Assembly (NCBI GenBank): GCA_964648465.1
Contig: CAZYMU010000040.1
Span: forward strand, 1 to 22,262
DNA length: 22,262 bases
Direction: 5' to 3'
From: Aminicenans sp964648465
GTDB lineage: Bacteria > Acidobacteriota > Aminicenantia > Aminicenantales > Aminicenantaceae
The notes below the pieces were generated by a model, which did no database searches, had not been told where the DNA came from, and worked only from the letters and a program-made list of their open reading frames with translations. Shown one piece after another: positions 1-7,315 of this stretch. A program made the translations under genes and the position numbers. Numbering within the stretch: the first letter of the stretch is position 1; each line of letters begins with the position of its first letter.

Positions 1-959
1 TCACTGTCTACAATCCTGTACTTCTTCAATGTGATTCCATCACCGGCCCTGGAATAAAGGAAATCACTACCATCAATATAAATACAGTGGCTCCCTTCGG
101 GAAGGGTTAATACTGCTTTCTGTTTTCCTTCAGGATCGAGAATATATACATCCCTGCTGGGGTTTTTCGAAAACTCCCCGCTAAGGACATACACTTTCCC
201 GGTACTATCAACAGCAATGTCTTTGTATATAATCTCACAGGGAATAACAAATGAACCGATTTTTTTCTTTTTTACATGTTTCATCTTCATGAGACTGTGG
301 GACCACAGTTCTTTCCCTTGTGAGTCAAATTTAACTATCTTATCCTGGAAATTATAAGCAATATATAGATTCTTCATAGAATCAAAATCAAAATCTATCC
401 AATTCATCATAAGTGAAGAATTCTTTTCTGAATAACGAAATTTCCGGATGACCTCTCCCTTTGTGTTTATCAATACGATCCTGCATCCCTGATCTGAAGT
501 TACTGCAGCCACAGCAATCTCACTATCAGAGATTACTTTAAAATCATTTATTAACATCCTTAGAGGAATGCGGTGCTGAAATTTCAGATCCTTATTAAAT
601 ACTTGAAACCCGGGAATATACTGGTCAGTCACATAAATATACGCCCTGGAACAGTCAAGAAGCCTGGGGGCTAAAAACTCCCCAGGCCCCTGACCTTTCC
701 GTCCGATTTTTTTCTGTAAGTTCCCCTGACAATCAAATTTTTTAAGGCAGTAATCCATTGCATCGGTCACATAAATATAATTCTGCGAATCCACTGCAAC
801 ACCAGCCCACTGGAATAAAATATTGTCATCAAGATTTCCGATAGAAAGGACTTCTTCAAACGATACCTGCCGCACTTCTTCTGCTTGTATGAACTGAAGC
901 CTGGAACAAAACAGCACACCTAAAAACAAAATTCCCATACAAATCTTTCCTTTTCTCAT
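1..959 (-). CDS. Secreted 6-bladed beta-propeller (NHL-like) protein, 3' end outside window
   Basis: The minus-strand frame is open from an ATG at 959 to the window edge, giving about 319 residues without a stop; the C-terminus is missing. Residues 1-26 form a signal peptide with a basic start and hydrophobic core, ending around QA-EEV. The rest shows repeated propeller strands such as YIYVTD (twice), NLYIAYN and KVYVLSG, each followed by a K-F-D-x-x-G turn, and the segment IGRKGQGPGEF typical of the 6-bladed beta-propeller/NHL family. The start is supported by GGGTGGA about six bases upstream. It follows two small secreted peptide genes in the same direction, and all three begin ATG-AGA-AAA. 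It probably acts outside the cytoplasm as a binding scaffold; its ligand is unknown. In Bacteroidetes, propellers of this type often neighbour small NVEALM peptides (known association), which this layout resembles. Confidence 0.8.
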   Translation of the reverse strand, partial: MRKGKICMGILFLGVLFCSRLQFIQAEEVRQVSFEEVLSIGNLDDNILFQWAGVAVDSQNYIYVTDAMDYCLKKFDCQGNLQKKIGRKGQGPGEFLAPRLLDCSRAYIYVTDQYIPGFQVFNKDLKFQHRIPLRMLINDFKVISDSEIAVAAVTSDQGCRIVLINTKGEVIRKFRYSEKNSSLMMNWIDFDFDSMKNLYIAYNFQDKIVKFDSQGKELWSHSLMKMKHVKKKKIGSFVIPCEIIYKDIAVDSTGKVYVLSGEFSKNPSRDVYILDPEGKQKAVLTLPEGSHCIYIDGSDFLYSRAGDGITLKKYRIVDS

Positions 960-1023
960 TTTTATCCACCCGTAATCTATAAGACGACAGAGAAACTTTT
1001 ACTTTCTCATTTCACAGAATTCA

Positions 1024-1236
1024 TCATCTTTCAATATACTTCTTACAAAAAACATAACCAACTATACAGATAATCTCCCCACCCATATAAATATGTGAAA
1101 GAGGATCATCAACACATCTTATAAAAGCATCCTCACAATCCGCTGCTTCAACAAACGAAACATTTAAACTAAAAATCACGGCAAATAATACCACCAAAAT
1201 TAGCAGCTTATTTAGATTTTTGCATTTTTTTCTCAT
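1024..1236 (-). CDS. Small secreted peptide with two CX6C motifs (copy 2)
   Basis: This 70-residue protein has a Sec-type leader (basic residues 2-10, hydrophobic 11-25) and a likely cleavage near residues 31-32, leaving a mature peptide of about 39 residues. The mature part has exactly four cysteines, C34-x6-C41 and C57-x6-C64, with GG at 52-53 and the block CIVGY before the last Cys. The upstream peptide has the same pattern, so the two are paralogues. The i/i+7 cysteine spacing would suit two short helices stapled by disulfides (inference). A strong AAGGAGG lies six bases before the ATG. The gene sits 37 bp after the first peptide and 64 bp before the propeller gene, so the three are probably co-transcribed. 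I do not recognise the family; an exported signal, a bacteriocin-like peptide or a propeller ligand are all possible. Confidence 0.75.
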   Translation of the reverse strand: MRKKCKNLNKLLILVVLFAVIFSLNVSFVEAADCEDAFIRCVDDPLSHIYMGGEIICIVGYVFCKKYIER

Positions 1237-1273
1237 TTTTCCCTCCTTTTAAATTTAGGTCTCAATATAATAC

Positions 1274-1501
1274 TTAATAATAATACTTAATACACCAGCT
1301 ATACCCCACTATACATCCGGCAGCATACATACCAAAGACTTCAAGTCCCCCAAATGCACCAGCAATCAAAGCATCAGCTCCACATTTAACCACTGCATCC
1401 ATACAAACATTTTTAGCCTGCATGAACGGAGCCGTGACCTGGAGCAAAGCTAACAAAAGCAAAACTCCAACAATAATTTTGTTTCTATTAATTTTTCTCA
1501 T
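1274..1501 (-). CDS. Small secreted peptide with two CX6C motifs (copy 1)
   Basis: This 75-residue protein is the first gene of the operon. It has a basic start, a hydrophobic leader (about 9-26) and a mature part of about 45 residues beginning near K30. Cysteines are C33-x6-C40 and C63-x6-C70. Shared with the second copy are C-x-x-D/E-A before the second Cys, a GG-x-E motif (51-54), the block CIVGY (63-67) and a C-x-K-Y ending; here the C-terminus is Tyr-rich (KYYY). A near-perfect Shine-Dalgarno, AAAGGAGG, lies seven bases from the ATG, suggesting strong translation. A sigma-54-type promoter begins 30 bp upstream of the start codon. No immunity gene, peptidase-transporter or modifying enzyme is visible nearby, which argues mildly against a classical bacteriocin. 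Function unknown. Confidence 0.75.
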   Translation of the reverse strand: MRKINRNKIIVGVLLLLALLQVTAPFMQAKNVCMDAVVKCGADALIAGAFGGLEVFGMYAAGCIVGYSWCIKYYY

Positions 1502-1530
1502 TGTTTAACCTCCTTTCAGTTAAGATATAT

Positions 1531-1546
1531 AGCAATATTTATGCCA
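1531..1546 (-). promoter_or_regulatory. Sigma-54 (RpoN) -24/-12 promoter for the peptide operon
   Basis: On the minus strand the sequence reads TGGCATAAATATTGCT. It has GG and GC exactly ten bases apart and matches the TGGCAC-N5-TTGCW consensus at all but one conserved base. Transcription would start near 1520, about 19 bases before the peptide ATG at 1501. Two palindromes at 1641-1690 lie where an enhancer-binding activator would dock. Confidence 0.7.
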
Positions 1547-1640
1547 GAAATAATTTATAATGATATTCGTCTAAGATGTTGAATATAATGAAGATATAAA
1601 ATACAATCTATATAGAAAAACAATCAAAATAAGAAAAAAA

Positions 1641-1657
1641 TGGCACACTTTATGCCG
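1641..1657. promoter_or_regulatory. Promoter-proximal enhancer-like palindrome (candidate UAS2)
   Basis: TGGCACACTTTATGCCG is an imperfect palindrome (GGCA...TGCC) that matches the perfect palindrome at 1674-1690 at about 13 of 17 positions. The centres are about 33 bp apart, close to three helical turns, so a dimeric activator could bind both sites on one DNA face. Read on the plus strand it also has GG-N10-GC spacing, so it could instead be a sigma-54 promoter pointing towards gltX. I prefer the operator reading because of its similarity to the neighbouring site. Confidence 0.45.
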
Positions 1658-1671
1658 TCTCCCCATATTTA

Positions 1672-1692
1672 CATGTCACACTTTGTGACATG
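1672..1692. promoter_or_regulatory. Perfect 9-bp inverted repeat, candidate enhancer-binding-protein site (UAS1)
   Basis: The left arm CATGTCACA (1672-1680) and right arm TGTGACATG (1684-1692) are perfect reverse complements around a 3-base centre. The centre lies about 161 bp upstream of the inferred sigma-54 start site, within the range usual for NtrC-type activators. The activator itself is not encoded in this window. Confidence 0.55.
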
Positions 1693-1710
1693 CAGCATTA
1701 TCCACGGAGT

Positions 1711-1967
1711 CCTGGGTTATTCACGAGTCAAGCTTGCTGCAGATGCAAGGCACAGCGCATGAAGTTGTGGTCCTTCACCACGAATGTGCTGTAACGAAGC
1801 AGATGCAGTAAGATCGGCTCGCCTGTAAGGTAAAGAATGCCGATATTTAGAAAAAAGAATTGCATTATTGGAAGAGAGCTAAATTTTATGCTGAAGCGAA
1901 AATCAATGTAACTGGCAGATATAAAAAAATAAATATTGGTATCGGCATTCTTTATGAATAATCCAGG
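1711..1967. repeat. MITE-like structured non-coding repeat with inverted ends
   Basis: The outer ends CCTGGGTTATTCA (1711-1723) and TGAATAATCCAGG (1955-1967) are inverted copies (12 of 13). A perfect 15-bp inverted pair lies inside at 1831-1845 and 1940-1954. The left half also contains short hairpins: CTTGC/GCAAG around 1733-1748, and GTGGT/ACCAC around 1768-1782. The interior has no convincing reading frame. Sixteen bases of the right end recur in inverted orientation at 15591-15606. It looks like a non-autonomous interspersed element or a structured RNA; no transposase is present. The right end lies 43 bp before the gltX start. Confidence 0.5.
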
Positions 1968-2010
1968 AGAATGGATATTGCCATCTGCATATGATATATT
2001 TAGGATGAAA

Positions 2011-3438
2011 ATGGTACATGCCAGATTTGCTCCAAGCCCAACTGGATACCTGCACATAGGTGCAGCACGCACATGCCTTATTAACTGGCTGTTTGCACGT
2101 CATCATAAAGGAAAGTTTATACTCCGTATTGAAGATACGGATACAGCCAGATCCTCAGACAAGATGAGCATGGGAATAATCCAGGCACTGACATGGCTGG
2201 GGCTTGACTGGGATGAAGGACCAATCTTTCAGTCAAAAAGAATAGAGATTTACAGGAATAAAGCAGAAGAGCTTGTCCGGAAGGGAAAGGCTTATTACTG
2301 CTACTGCCTGCCCGAGGAAATTCAGAAAAGAAAAAAAGAAGCCCTGGATTCAGGAAAAAACTGGATTCAGGACCGCCGTTGTTTAAGGATTTCACCCGAG
2401 GAGAAAAGGCGTTTTGAACTGCACAAAAAGCCTAGGGCTATCAGATTTCTGGTCCCTGAGGGTGAAATAAATTATAACGATTTAATTCACGGACACATCT
2501 GTGTACAGAACGAAAACATCGAGGATTTCGTCTTGTTACGAAGCGATGGCCTCCCTACCTACCATCTCTCTGTTGTTGTAGATGATATAGAGCAAAAAAT
2601 AACGCATATCATCCGGGGTGATGACCATATTTCTAACACGCCTAAACAGATCTTGCTTTATCAGGCATTTGGTGTTGAACCGCCTGAATTTGCCCATCAA
2701 TCTCTTATTCTCGGCAAGGACAAAAAGAAACTGAGTAAAAGGCACGGCGTGAGTTCTGTCCTTCAATTCAAAGAGGATGGTTATCTGTCCCTTGCCATTT
2801 TGAATTTTTTAGCCCAGATGAGCTGGTCACCTGGTGAAGAAAGGATTTATTCTTTAGATGAAATGGTAAACAGATTTTCTCTTGAAAAACGTGCCAAAGG
2901 CAATCCTGTATTCGACCTGTCTAAACTCGACTGGCTTAACGGCCAGTTAATCTCCGCAATGACAGCCGATGAGCTCTTTCCTTATGTAAAAACTGAATTG
3001 AAAAATGCAAATCTCTGGCAGGATAAATATGCAAAAGAGCAAAAAGAATGGTTTTTCAGGCTCCTGAACCTGCTAAAGGAGAGAAGTAGAAAAATCAAAG
3101 AATTTGCAGTAAGAGGAAGGCCTTTTCTTTCAGATGACTTTGAATATGACCCTTCCGGTGTTGAAAAATACTTAAACGATAAAAGTATGGAAGAACTCCT
3201 GCAAAAATTAATGAGCGATTTTGAAGAAATGCAAACTTTTACCGCAGAAAACATAGAACATGCTTTGCGTAAAAGAGCAGAAAAAGAAGGACTAAAAGCG
3301 GCTTTTTTTATACATGCTTTAAGAATGCTTATTCTAGGAATGCCAGTCAGCCCAGGTCTTTTTGATGTAGTAGAGCTTTTGGGCAGAGAAAAAACAATCC
3401 GCCGCGTTAATGCTTACTTCAAGAATAATCCAGGCTAA
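2011..3438 (+). CDS. gltX: Glutamyl-tRNA synthetase
   Basis: This cytoplasmic class I aminoacyl-tRNA synthetase charges tRNA-Glu. With the chosen start it has 475 residues, a normal length. The HIGH-type signature PSPTGYLHIG is at residues 8-17 and the KMSKS-type loop KLSKR at 240-244. A zinc-type knuckle is present as C97-x-C99 and C124, but the fourth ligand (His in E. coli) is Arg126, so metal binding may be reduced. The ATG at 2011 is preferred because AGGA lies five bases before it and the protein then begins MVHARFAPSPTG as in the family; 2005 is also possible. The frame is open further upstream (TTG at 1936), but that would translate the end of the repeat. Whether it is discriminating or also charges tRNA-Gln cannot be judged here. 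Confidence 0.96.
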   Translation: MVHARFAPSPTGYLHIGAARTCLINWLFARHHKGKFILRIEDTDTARSSDKMSMGIIQALTWLGLDWDEGPIFQSKRIEIYRNKAEELVRKGKAYYCYCLPEEIQKRKKEALDSGKNWIQDRRCLRISPEEKRRFELHKKPRAIRFLVPEGEINYNDLIHGHICVQNENIEDFVLLRSDGLPTYHLSVVVDDIEQKITHIIRGDDHISNTPKQILLYQAFGVEPPEFAHQSLILGKDKKKLSKRHGVSSVLQFKEDGYLSLAILNFLAQMSWSPGEERIYSLDEMVNRFSLEKRAKGNPVFDLSKLDWLNGQLISAMTADELFPYVKTELKNANLWQDKYAKEQKEWFFRLLNLLKERSRKIKEFAVRGRPFLSDDFEYDPSGVEKYLNDKSMEELLQKLMSDFEEMQTFTAENIEHALRKRAEKEGLKAAFFIHALRMLILGMPVSPGLFDVVELLGREKTIRRVNAYFKNNPG

Positions 3439-3480
3439 ATATTCTCGATAAAATGGTCTATACATATTTATAAAAAAGGG

Positions 3481-3508
3481 TTGACTACCATTAGAAAAAA
3501 CATATAAA
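3481..3508 (+). promoter_or_regulatory. Sigma-70-type promoter for the diguanylate cyclase gene
   Basis: The -35 box TTGACT (3481-3486) is separated by 16 bases from a -10 box TATAAA (3503-3508); each matches the consensus at five of six positions. Transcription would begin near 3515, leaving a leader of about 70 bases before the TTG start at 3587. Confidence 0.5.
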
Positions 3509-3586
3509 ATTAATGGGAGTGTGAAAGGAACAAAATTCATTTTTCTATAGAAGAAAAATTAATTATATAGCCAAGGTTTAAGGTCA

Positions 3587-5671
3587 TTGAAGAATAAAGC
3601 GTACTTGTCTTTATTAAATAACAGAGGAATGGATAGAATTAATTACACCAAAAACTTACTGATACTGAACAATAATCAAGAAGAAAGAAAGTATCTATAT
3701 AATCTGTTCAGTAAAGTTGGTCATGCTTATTCAGCCTCCACATTGGAAAAAACCATTTCCTTTCTTGAATCAAACAATATCAATGTCATCATTGTTAAAG
3801 ATTCGATGGCACATTATTCCTCACTCAAAGGATTACTAAAAAAAACAACAAGCATCCTTATCATAGGAAAAGAGGAAAAAAATCTAAATGAAATCAGCAG
3901 TGAATGGCCTCAAGCTTACCACCTAGATACTCATGTTTTTCCATCTGAGGAAAAAGATAACAACGGCCTTCTGCGAACACTCGAAAGTGCAGTTGAACAT
4001 TCCAAATTGAAAATGCAAGTTGAAAACTTGCGGAATTGTGTTATGCAAAATGACATAGATATGAAAGAAGCTTTTCTAGAGATAAAAGAAATCAAAAATG
4101 TTATCCAGGATTCAATCGTCAAAGAACTGGAAAAACGCATTGAGGTTGAGGCTAAATATTTTTCTTTCAAAAAGGAAAAACTGAAAATTGAGCATATCCT
4201 CAAAAAGCTCTACAGAGCTAACGATGTGACAAGTTTATTGGATATCGTGGACGACATAAAAGAAATCGTCCAGGCCCAAGGTATTTCTATCTACATCATT
4301 GACGAAAATGAAACACTCGGAAAATACATAAAGCCTCTGGTATGGGATGATTCCATTTTATCTCATCCAGACTTTTCAAAACATATCGTTCTTATTGACT
4401 CTCAGGATTTTGCTGCATCCGTTGCTAATGACGGCCTTGAAATCAATTCTTCTAATCCTGTCTTCGATAACAGGCTATCCAGAAGATATATCGAACAATT
4501 AAAATTCCCCCTTGAAAACATTCTTTCTGTCCCAATTATGCATGACAGAAAAATAATAGGTGTTTTGGAAGTATATAACAAAAGTAAAAACAAAAATTCA
4601 AAAAAAAGAGGATTCTCAAAAGAAGAGCAGCAAGTAATGCGAAGGCTTTCTGAACATATTTCCATAGCTATCACAAAACTTAACCTGATTCAGTATGATG
4701 CCCTGACCGGCCTGCTCCGCCCTGATCCCTTTTTTAATAAAATAATTCATAAGTTAAAATTGGAGAAAAAAAGATATCAGGAACAATCATTTTACTCCCT
4801 TGTTATGGGTGATGTAGACTGGTTTAAAAACTATAACGACAGAAACGGCCATGAAGCCGGCAATAAGCTCCTCAGAGAATTGGCTTCCATCCTAAAATCC
4901 TCTATAAGAGAAGAAGATTTTCTGTGCCGCTATGGCGGAGAAGAATTCGTGTTTTTTCTCTCCTCCATAAAAAGCAAAGAAGAAGCTTTTATCTTTACCG
5001 AAAGAATTAGAAAAAACGTAGAAGAACATTATTTTGAACATCAGGAATTCCAGCCAAGGAACAATATGACAATGAGCTTTGGCATTACTAACTTCTCAAA
5101 AGATAAGTTCACATCTTTGGATTCAATCACAAAAAATAGCCTGAAAAAGATAGTTAACGAAGCAGACATGGCTCTTGCAGAAGCAAAAGGTAAAAGAGCA
5201 TTGCAATTAGGCATCAAAGATAAGAAAAAAATTCCAAATGACAAAAACAGAATCTCTGTATATTGTAAAGAAAAAATTGACGAACTAGGAAGACAAGATA
5301 TTGTCATGCCATACAAAGAAATTTATGCTCAGGAAAGAAGAACGTTCAAAAGGTACTACACTTCAACTGTTCTTATTTACAAAAATGACAGATCTCAATC
5401 AGTAACAAAGACAATAAATTTGAGCCTTAATGGGGCAAAAATCAGCAGTGAATTAAAGCTTCCCAAGGATAAAACATATGAGATAATCATCATCCTTGGA
5501 AATAAAGCCTGCCAGTGCAAAGGAAATGTAGTCTATTCTGAAAAATTAAATACAAGCCTTCCTTATTACCATTCAGGTTTAAAATTCAGGGAATTGCCTC
5601 TAAAGGACAGGATAATATTTGAGGACTATTTTAATTCTATCAACACAAAAGGATCATCTCTCTCGCAATAG
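3587..5671 (+). CDS. Diguanylate cyclase: pseudo-receiver, GAF, GGDEF, PilZ
   Basis: This 694-residue cytoplasmic signalling protein should make cyclic di-GMP from two GTP. Domains in order: a receiver-like fold (about 20-130), a coiled coil (145-210), a GAF domain (about 215-365), a GGDEF domain (about 375-545) and a PilZ domain (about 580-690). GGEEF at 450-454 is intact, as is the preceding D-V-D-x-F-K motif. The inhibitory RxxD site (441-444) lies five residues before GGEEF, so product inhibition is likely. PilZ keeps R585-xxx-R589 and N611-x-S-x-x-G616, so it should bind the product. The receiver lacks the acidic pocket and has Lys (IIVKD) where phospho-Asp is expected, so phosphorylation is unlikely. 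The start is uncertain: TTG 3587 has AAGG ten bases upstream; ATG 3629 is the alternative. No membrane segment is seen. Confidence 0.9.
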   Translation: MKNKAYLSLLNNRGMDRINYTKNLLILNNNQEERKYLYNLFSKVGHAYSASTLEKTISFLESNNINVIIVKDSMAHYSSLKGLLKKTTSILIIGKEEKNLNEISSEWPQAYHLDTHVFPSEEKDNNGLLRTLESAVEHSKLKMQVENLRNCVMQNDIDMKEAFLEIKEIKNVIQDSIVKELEKRIEVEAKYFSFKKEKLKIEHILKKLYRANDVTSLLDIVDDIKEIVQAQGISIYIIDENETLGKYIKPLVWDDSILSHPDFSKHIVLIDSQDFAASVANDGLEINSSNPVFDNRLSRRYIEQLKFPLENILSVPIMHDRKIIGVLEVYNKSKNKNSKKRGFSKEEQQVMRRLSEHISIAITKLNLIQYDALTGLLRPDPFFNKIIHKLKLEKKRYQEQSFYSLVMGDVDWFKNYNDRNGHEAGNKLLRELASILKSSIREEDFLCRYGGEEFVFFLSSIKSKEEAFIFTERIRKNVEEHYFEHQEFQPRNNMTMSFGITNFSKDKFTSLDSITKNSLKKIVNEADMALAEAKGKRALQLGIKDKKKIPNDKNRISVYCKEKIDELGRQDIVMPYKEIYAQERRTFKRYYTSTVLIYKNDRSQSVTKTINLSLNGAKISSELKLPKDKTYEIIIILGNKACQCKGNVVYSEKLNTSLPYYHSGLKFRELPLKDRIIFEDYFNSINTKGSSLSQ

Positions 5672-5682
5672 GCTTTCTTTTT

Positions 5683-6999
5683 CTATTTAATTTCCAATTC
5701 TTCAATTATTGATTCCAAATATTGGGCAGGAGGGGTTATACACTCATAATAGTTATCTTTCAATTCTTTTATCTTATTATCAAAAGAAATAAAATCCTCT
5801 TCATTACTCCAGTTTTCCATGCTTACTTTCTCAAGGATATCTTTAATAACATTTTCATTTAAAACACCCACTGTATACCTCGGCAGTGAACAGTTATCTT
5901 TCTCACACATTCTTATATTGCCCAACATAAACTTTCGGAGCTCATCTTGATGCCGTATGATCTCCTGTTTTACAAAAAATTGATCTTTGGGAGATTCAGT
6001 CTCAGAAAGTTCTATATAGAGTTTTTTAGCCTTATCTATACTATCAGTCATGACAGAAATAAGAACCTCTGTGTCCAGGATTATCTTATTATTATTCTCA
6101 AAATAGTTAATTTCACCATCATTCTCTATATCTTCAACCTTACGGTATTTCTCTAAGACTTCATAAGTATCTTGAAATGTTTCCTCAGGCTTAACTTCCT
6201 CTGTCTCATGGGAAATGTCTTCTTCTTCGGTATCTTCAACTGGACGCGGCTCTCCCGGAAGATATTTCTTTTCTTCTTTCTCTTCTTCCATCTTTGTTTC
6301 TATAGTTTCTTCAGTTTCGGTTACTGTTTCTACTTCCGCCTCCTGTTCTAAGCCTTGTTCCGGTTCTTCTCCTTCTGCTTCGATATCCGGACCAACTTCT
6401 GGCTTTACTTCCGGTTCCTTTTCATGCTCAACCTCTTTGATTTCTTCTTCTAAAGGCTCGGCTGCCGTAAGAAGTTCTTTTATTTTATTAAGCTTTGAGA
6501 GTTCATTTTTTAAGTTAAAACTTACTTCTTTGCCGCCATCATTTTCAGGAATATCGGCTACAATCCCGTATTTCTCTTCGAGCTGAACTTTCAGTGAAGT
6601 TACTTTTCCGGTAACTTCTTGATTGATTTCCTCAAGCTTCTTGTTCAACTCACTTACATTCCTCAATTCTTCGAGAGATTTCCCTGTAATAACCTCAATC
6701 TCAGTTTGAAACTGAATCGCCCTATCAAGATGTTCTTTTATCTGTCTTTTTATATCCTCTTTTTCACTTTCAAACTCACTAAGAATCGATTTGTAACTTG
6801 TTAAAGATTCTTTTTCTTCTTCTATGTCCTCTTCGATCTGAGTTATTCTCTTTTCAGCTTCCTCTTTTTCCAGCCTGATTTTTTCCTCAAGTTCTTTTTC
6901 TACTTTCTCCTTTTTCTGGGAAAGAACTGCCTTTAATTGATTCTCGATCTCTTCAATAATAGACGCAGATTGTTTTACAAAATCTTTATCTTTTTTCAT
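5683..6999 (-). CDS. Glu-rich coiled-coil protein of unknown function
   Basis: The 438-residue product has no signal peptide or membrane segment. Residues 1 to about 180 are heptad-rich, Lys/Glu-dense coiled coil. About 185-290 is a very acidic low-complexity linker rich in Glu, Val and Thr. About 300-438 is a more globular C-terminal domain with three cysteines (C-E-K-D-N-C and a later Y-E-C). I do not recognise this domain. A strong AAGGAG sits seven bases before the ATG and a promoter lies just upstream. The gene converges on the diguanylate cyclase (11 bases between stops) and is divergent from the HD-GYP gene. This context suggests, without proving, a structural or scaffold role in the same c-di-GMP circuit. 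A cytoskeletal bactofilin-like or chromosome-segregation role cannot be excluded. Confidence 0.8.
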   Translation of the reverse strand: MKKDKDFVKQSASIIEEIENQLKAVLSQKKEKVEKELEEKIRLEKEEAEKRITQIEEDIEEEKESLTSYKSILSEFESEKEDIKRQIKEHLDRAIQFQTEIEVITGKSLEELRNVSELNKKLEEINQEVTGKVTSLKVQLEEKYGIVADIPENDGGKEVSFNLKNELSKLNKIKELLTAAEPLEEEIKEVEHEKEPEVKPEVGPDIEAEGEEPEQGLEQEAEVETVTETEETIETKMEEEKEEKKYLPGEPRPVEDTEEEDISHETEEVKPEETFQDTYEVLEKYRKVEDIENDGEINYFENNNKIILDTEVLISVMTDSIDKAKKLYIELSETESPKDQFFVKQEIIRHQDELRKFMLGNIRMCEKDNCSLPRYTVGVLNENVIKDILEKVSMENWSNEEDFISFDNKIKELKDNYYECITPPAQYLESIIEELEIK

Positions 7000-7025
7000 T
7001 TTGATCTCCTTAAGCCTTTGGACAT

Positions 7026-7054
7026 ATGTTATTACTCACAAAAAATTCTGTCAA
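7026..7054 (-). promoter_or_regulatory. Sigma-70-type promoter for the coiled-coil gene
   Basis: On the minus strand a perfect TTGACA (7049-7054) is followed after 17 bases by TAACAT (7026-7031; four of six). The start site would be near 7019, about 20 bases before the ATG at 6999. Confidence 0.5.
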
Positions 7055-7176
7055 GATGATACTTCCTCTTAAAAAAGCAATTTTATGCTATCTATACTGG
7101 CAGAGAAACAGTTCTAATTCAATAGCCTTTAGAGACGAATTATCAGGGTAATTTCATCTTTATTCTCTCATCTATA

Positions 7177-7197
7177 AAGGTGATGCTTTATCACCTT
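7177..7197. repeat. 8-bp perfect inverted repeat, possible operator
   Basis: AAGGTGAT and ATCACCTT form perfect arms around a 5-base centre, between the two divergent promoters. No U-tract follows, so a terminator is unlikely. A regulator site controlling one or both genes is possible. Confidence 0.35.
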
Positions 7198-7315
7198 AAA
7201 TTAAGATTGATAAAAATAACTCATTAATGTATAAAGAATAGCGAATGAACCAAACTAGTCGAATTTTTTATAATTTAATTTCACCCGACAGGTTGCCGAG
7301 TAAAGGAGTGGAACA

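Larger units (their letters stand above)
7000..7315. other. Divergent intergenic region with promoters
   Basis: This 316-base AT-rich gap separates the leftward coiled-coil gene from the rightward HD-GYP gene. It contains the leftward promoter at 7026-7054, an inverted repeat at 7177-7197, a TATAAT (7269-7274) that could be the -10 box of the HD-GYP gene (no good -35 seen), and that gene's Shine-Dalgarno AAAGGAG at 7302-7308. No reading frame or RNA gene was recognised. Confidence 0.5.

Noticed and set aside
1274..1501. Classical bacteriocin or lanthipeptide cluster
   Set aside because: No double-glycine leader, modifying enzyme, peptidase-transporter or immunity gene is visible; the leader looks Sec-type.
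1641..1656. Rightward sigma-54 promoter for gltX
   Set aside because: The GG-N10-GC spacing fits, but similarity to the adjacent perfect palindrome and its position upstream of the leftward promoter favour an activator site; gltX is normally a housekeeping gene.
1728..2106. Minus-strand reading frames of 67 and 114 codons over the repeat and gltX start
   Set aside because: They run through the structured repeat and antisense to gltX, have no ribosome-binding site and no protein-like features.
6215..6586. Ser-rich 123-codon plus-strand frame
   Set aside because: It is the antisense shadow of the Glu-rich linker of the coiled-coil gene; Glu codons read backwards give Ser and Phe.
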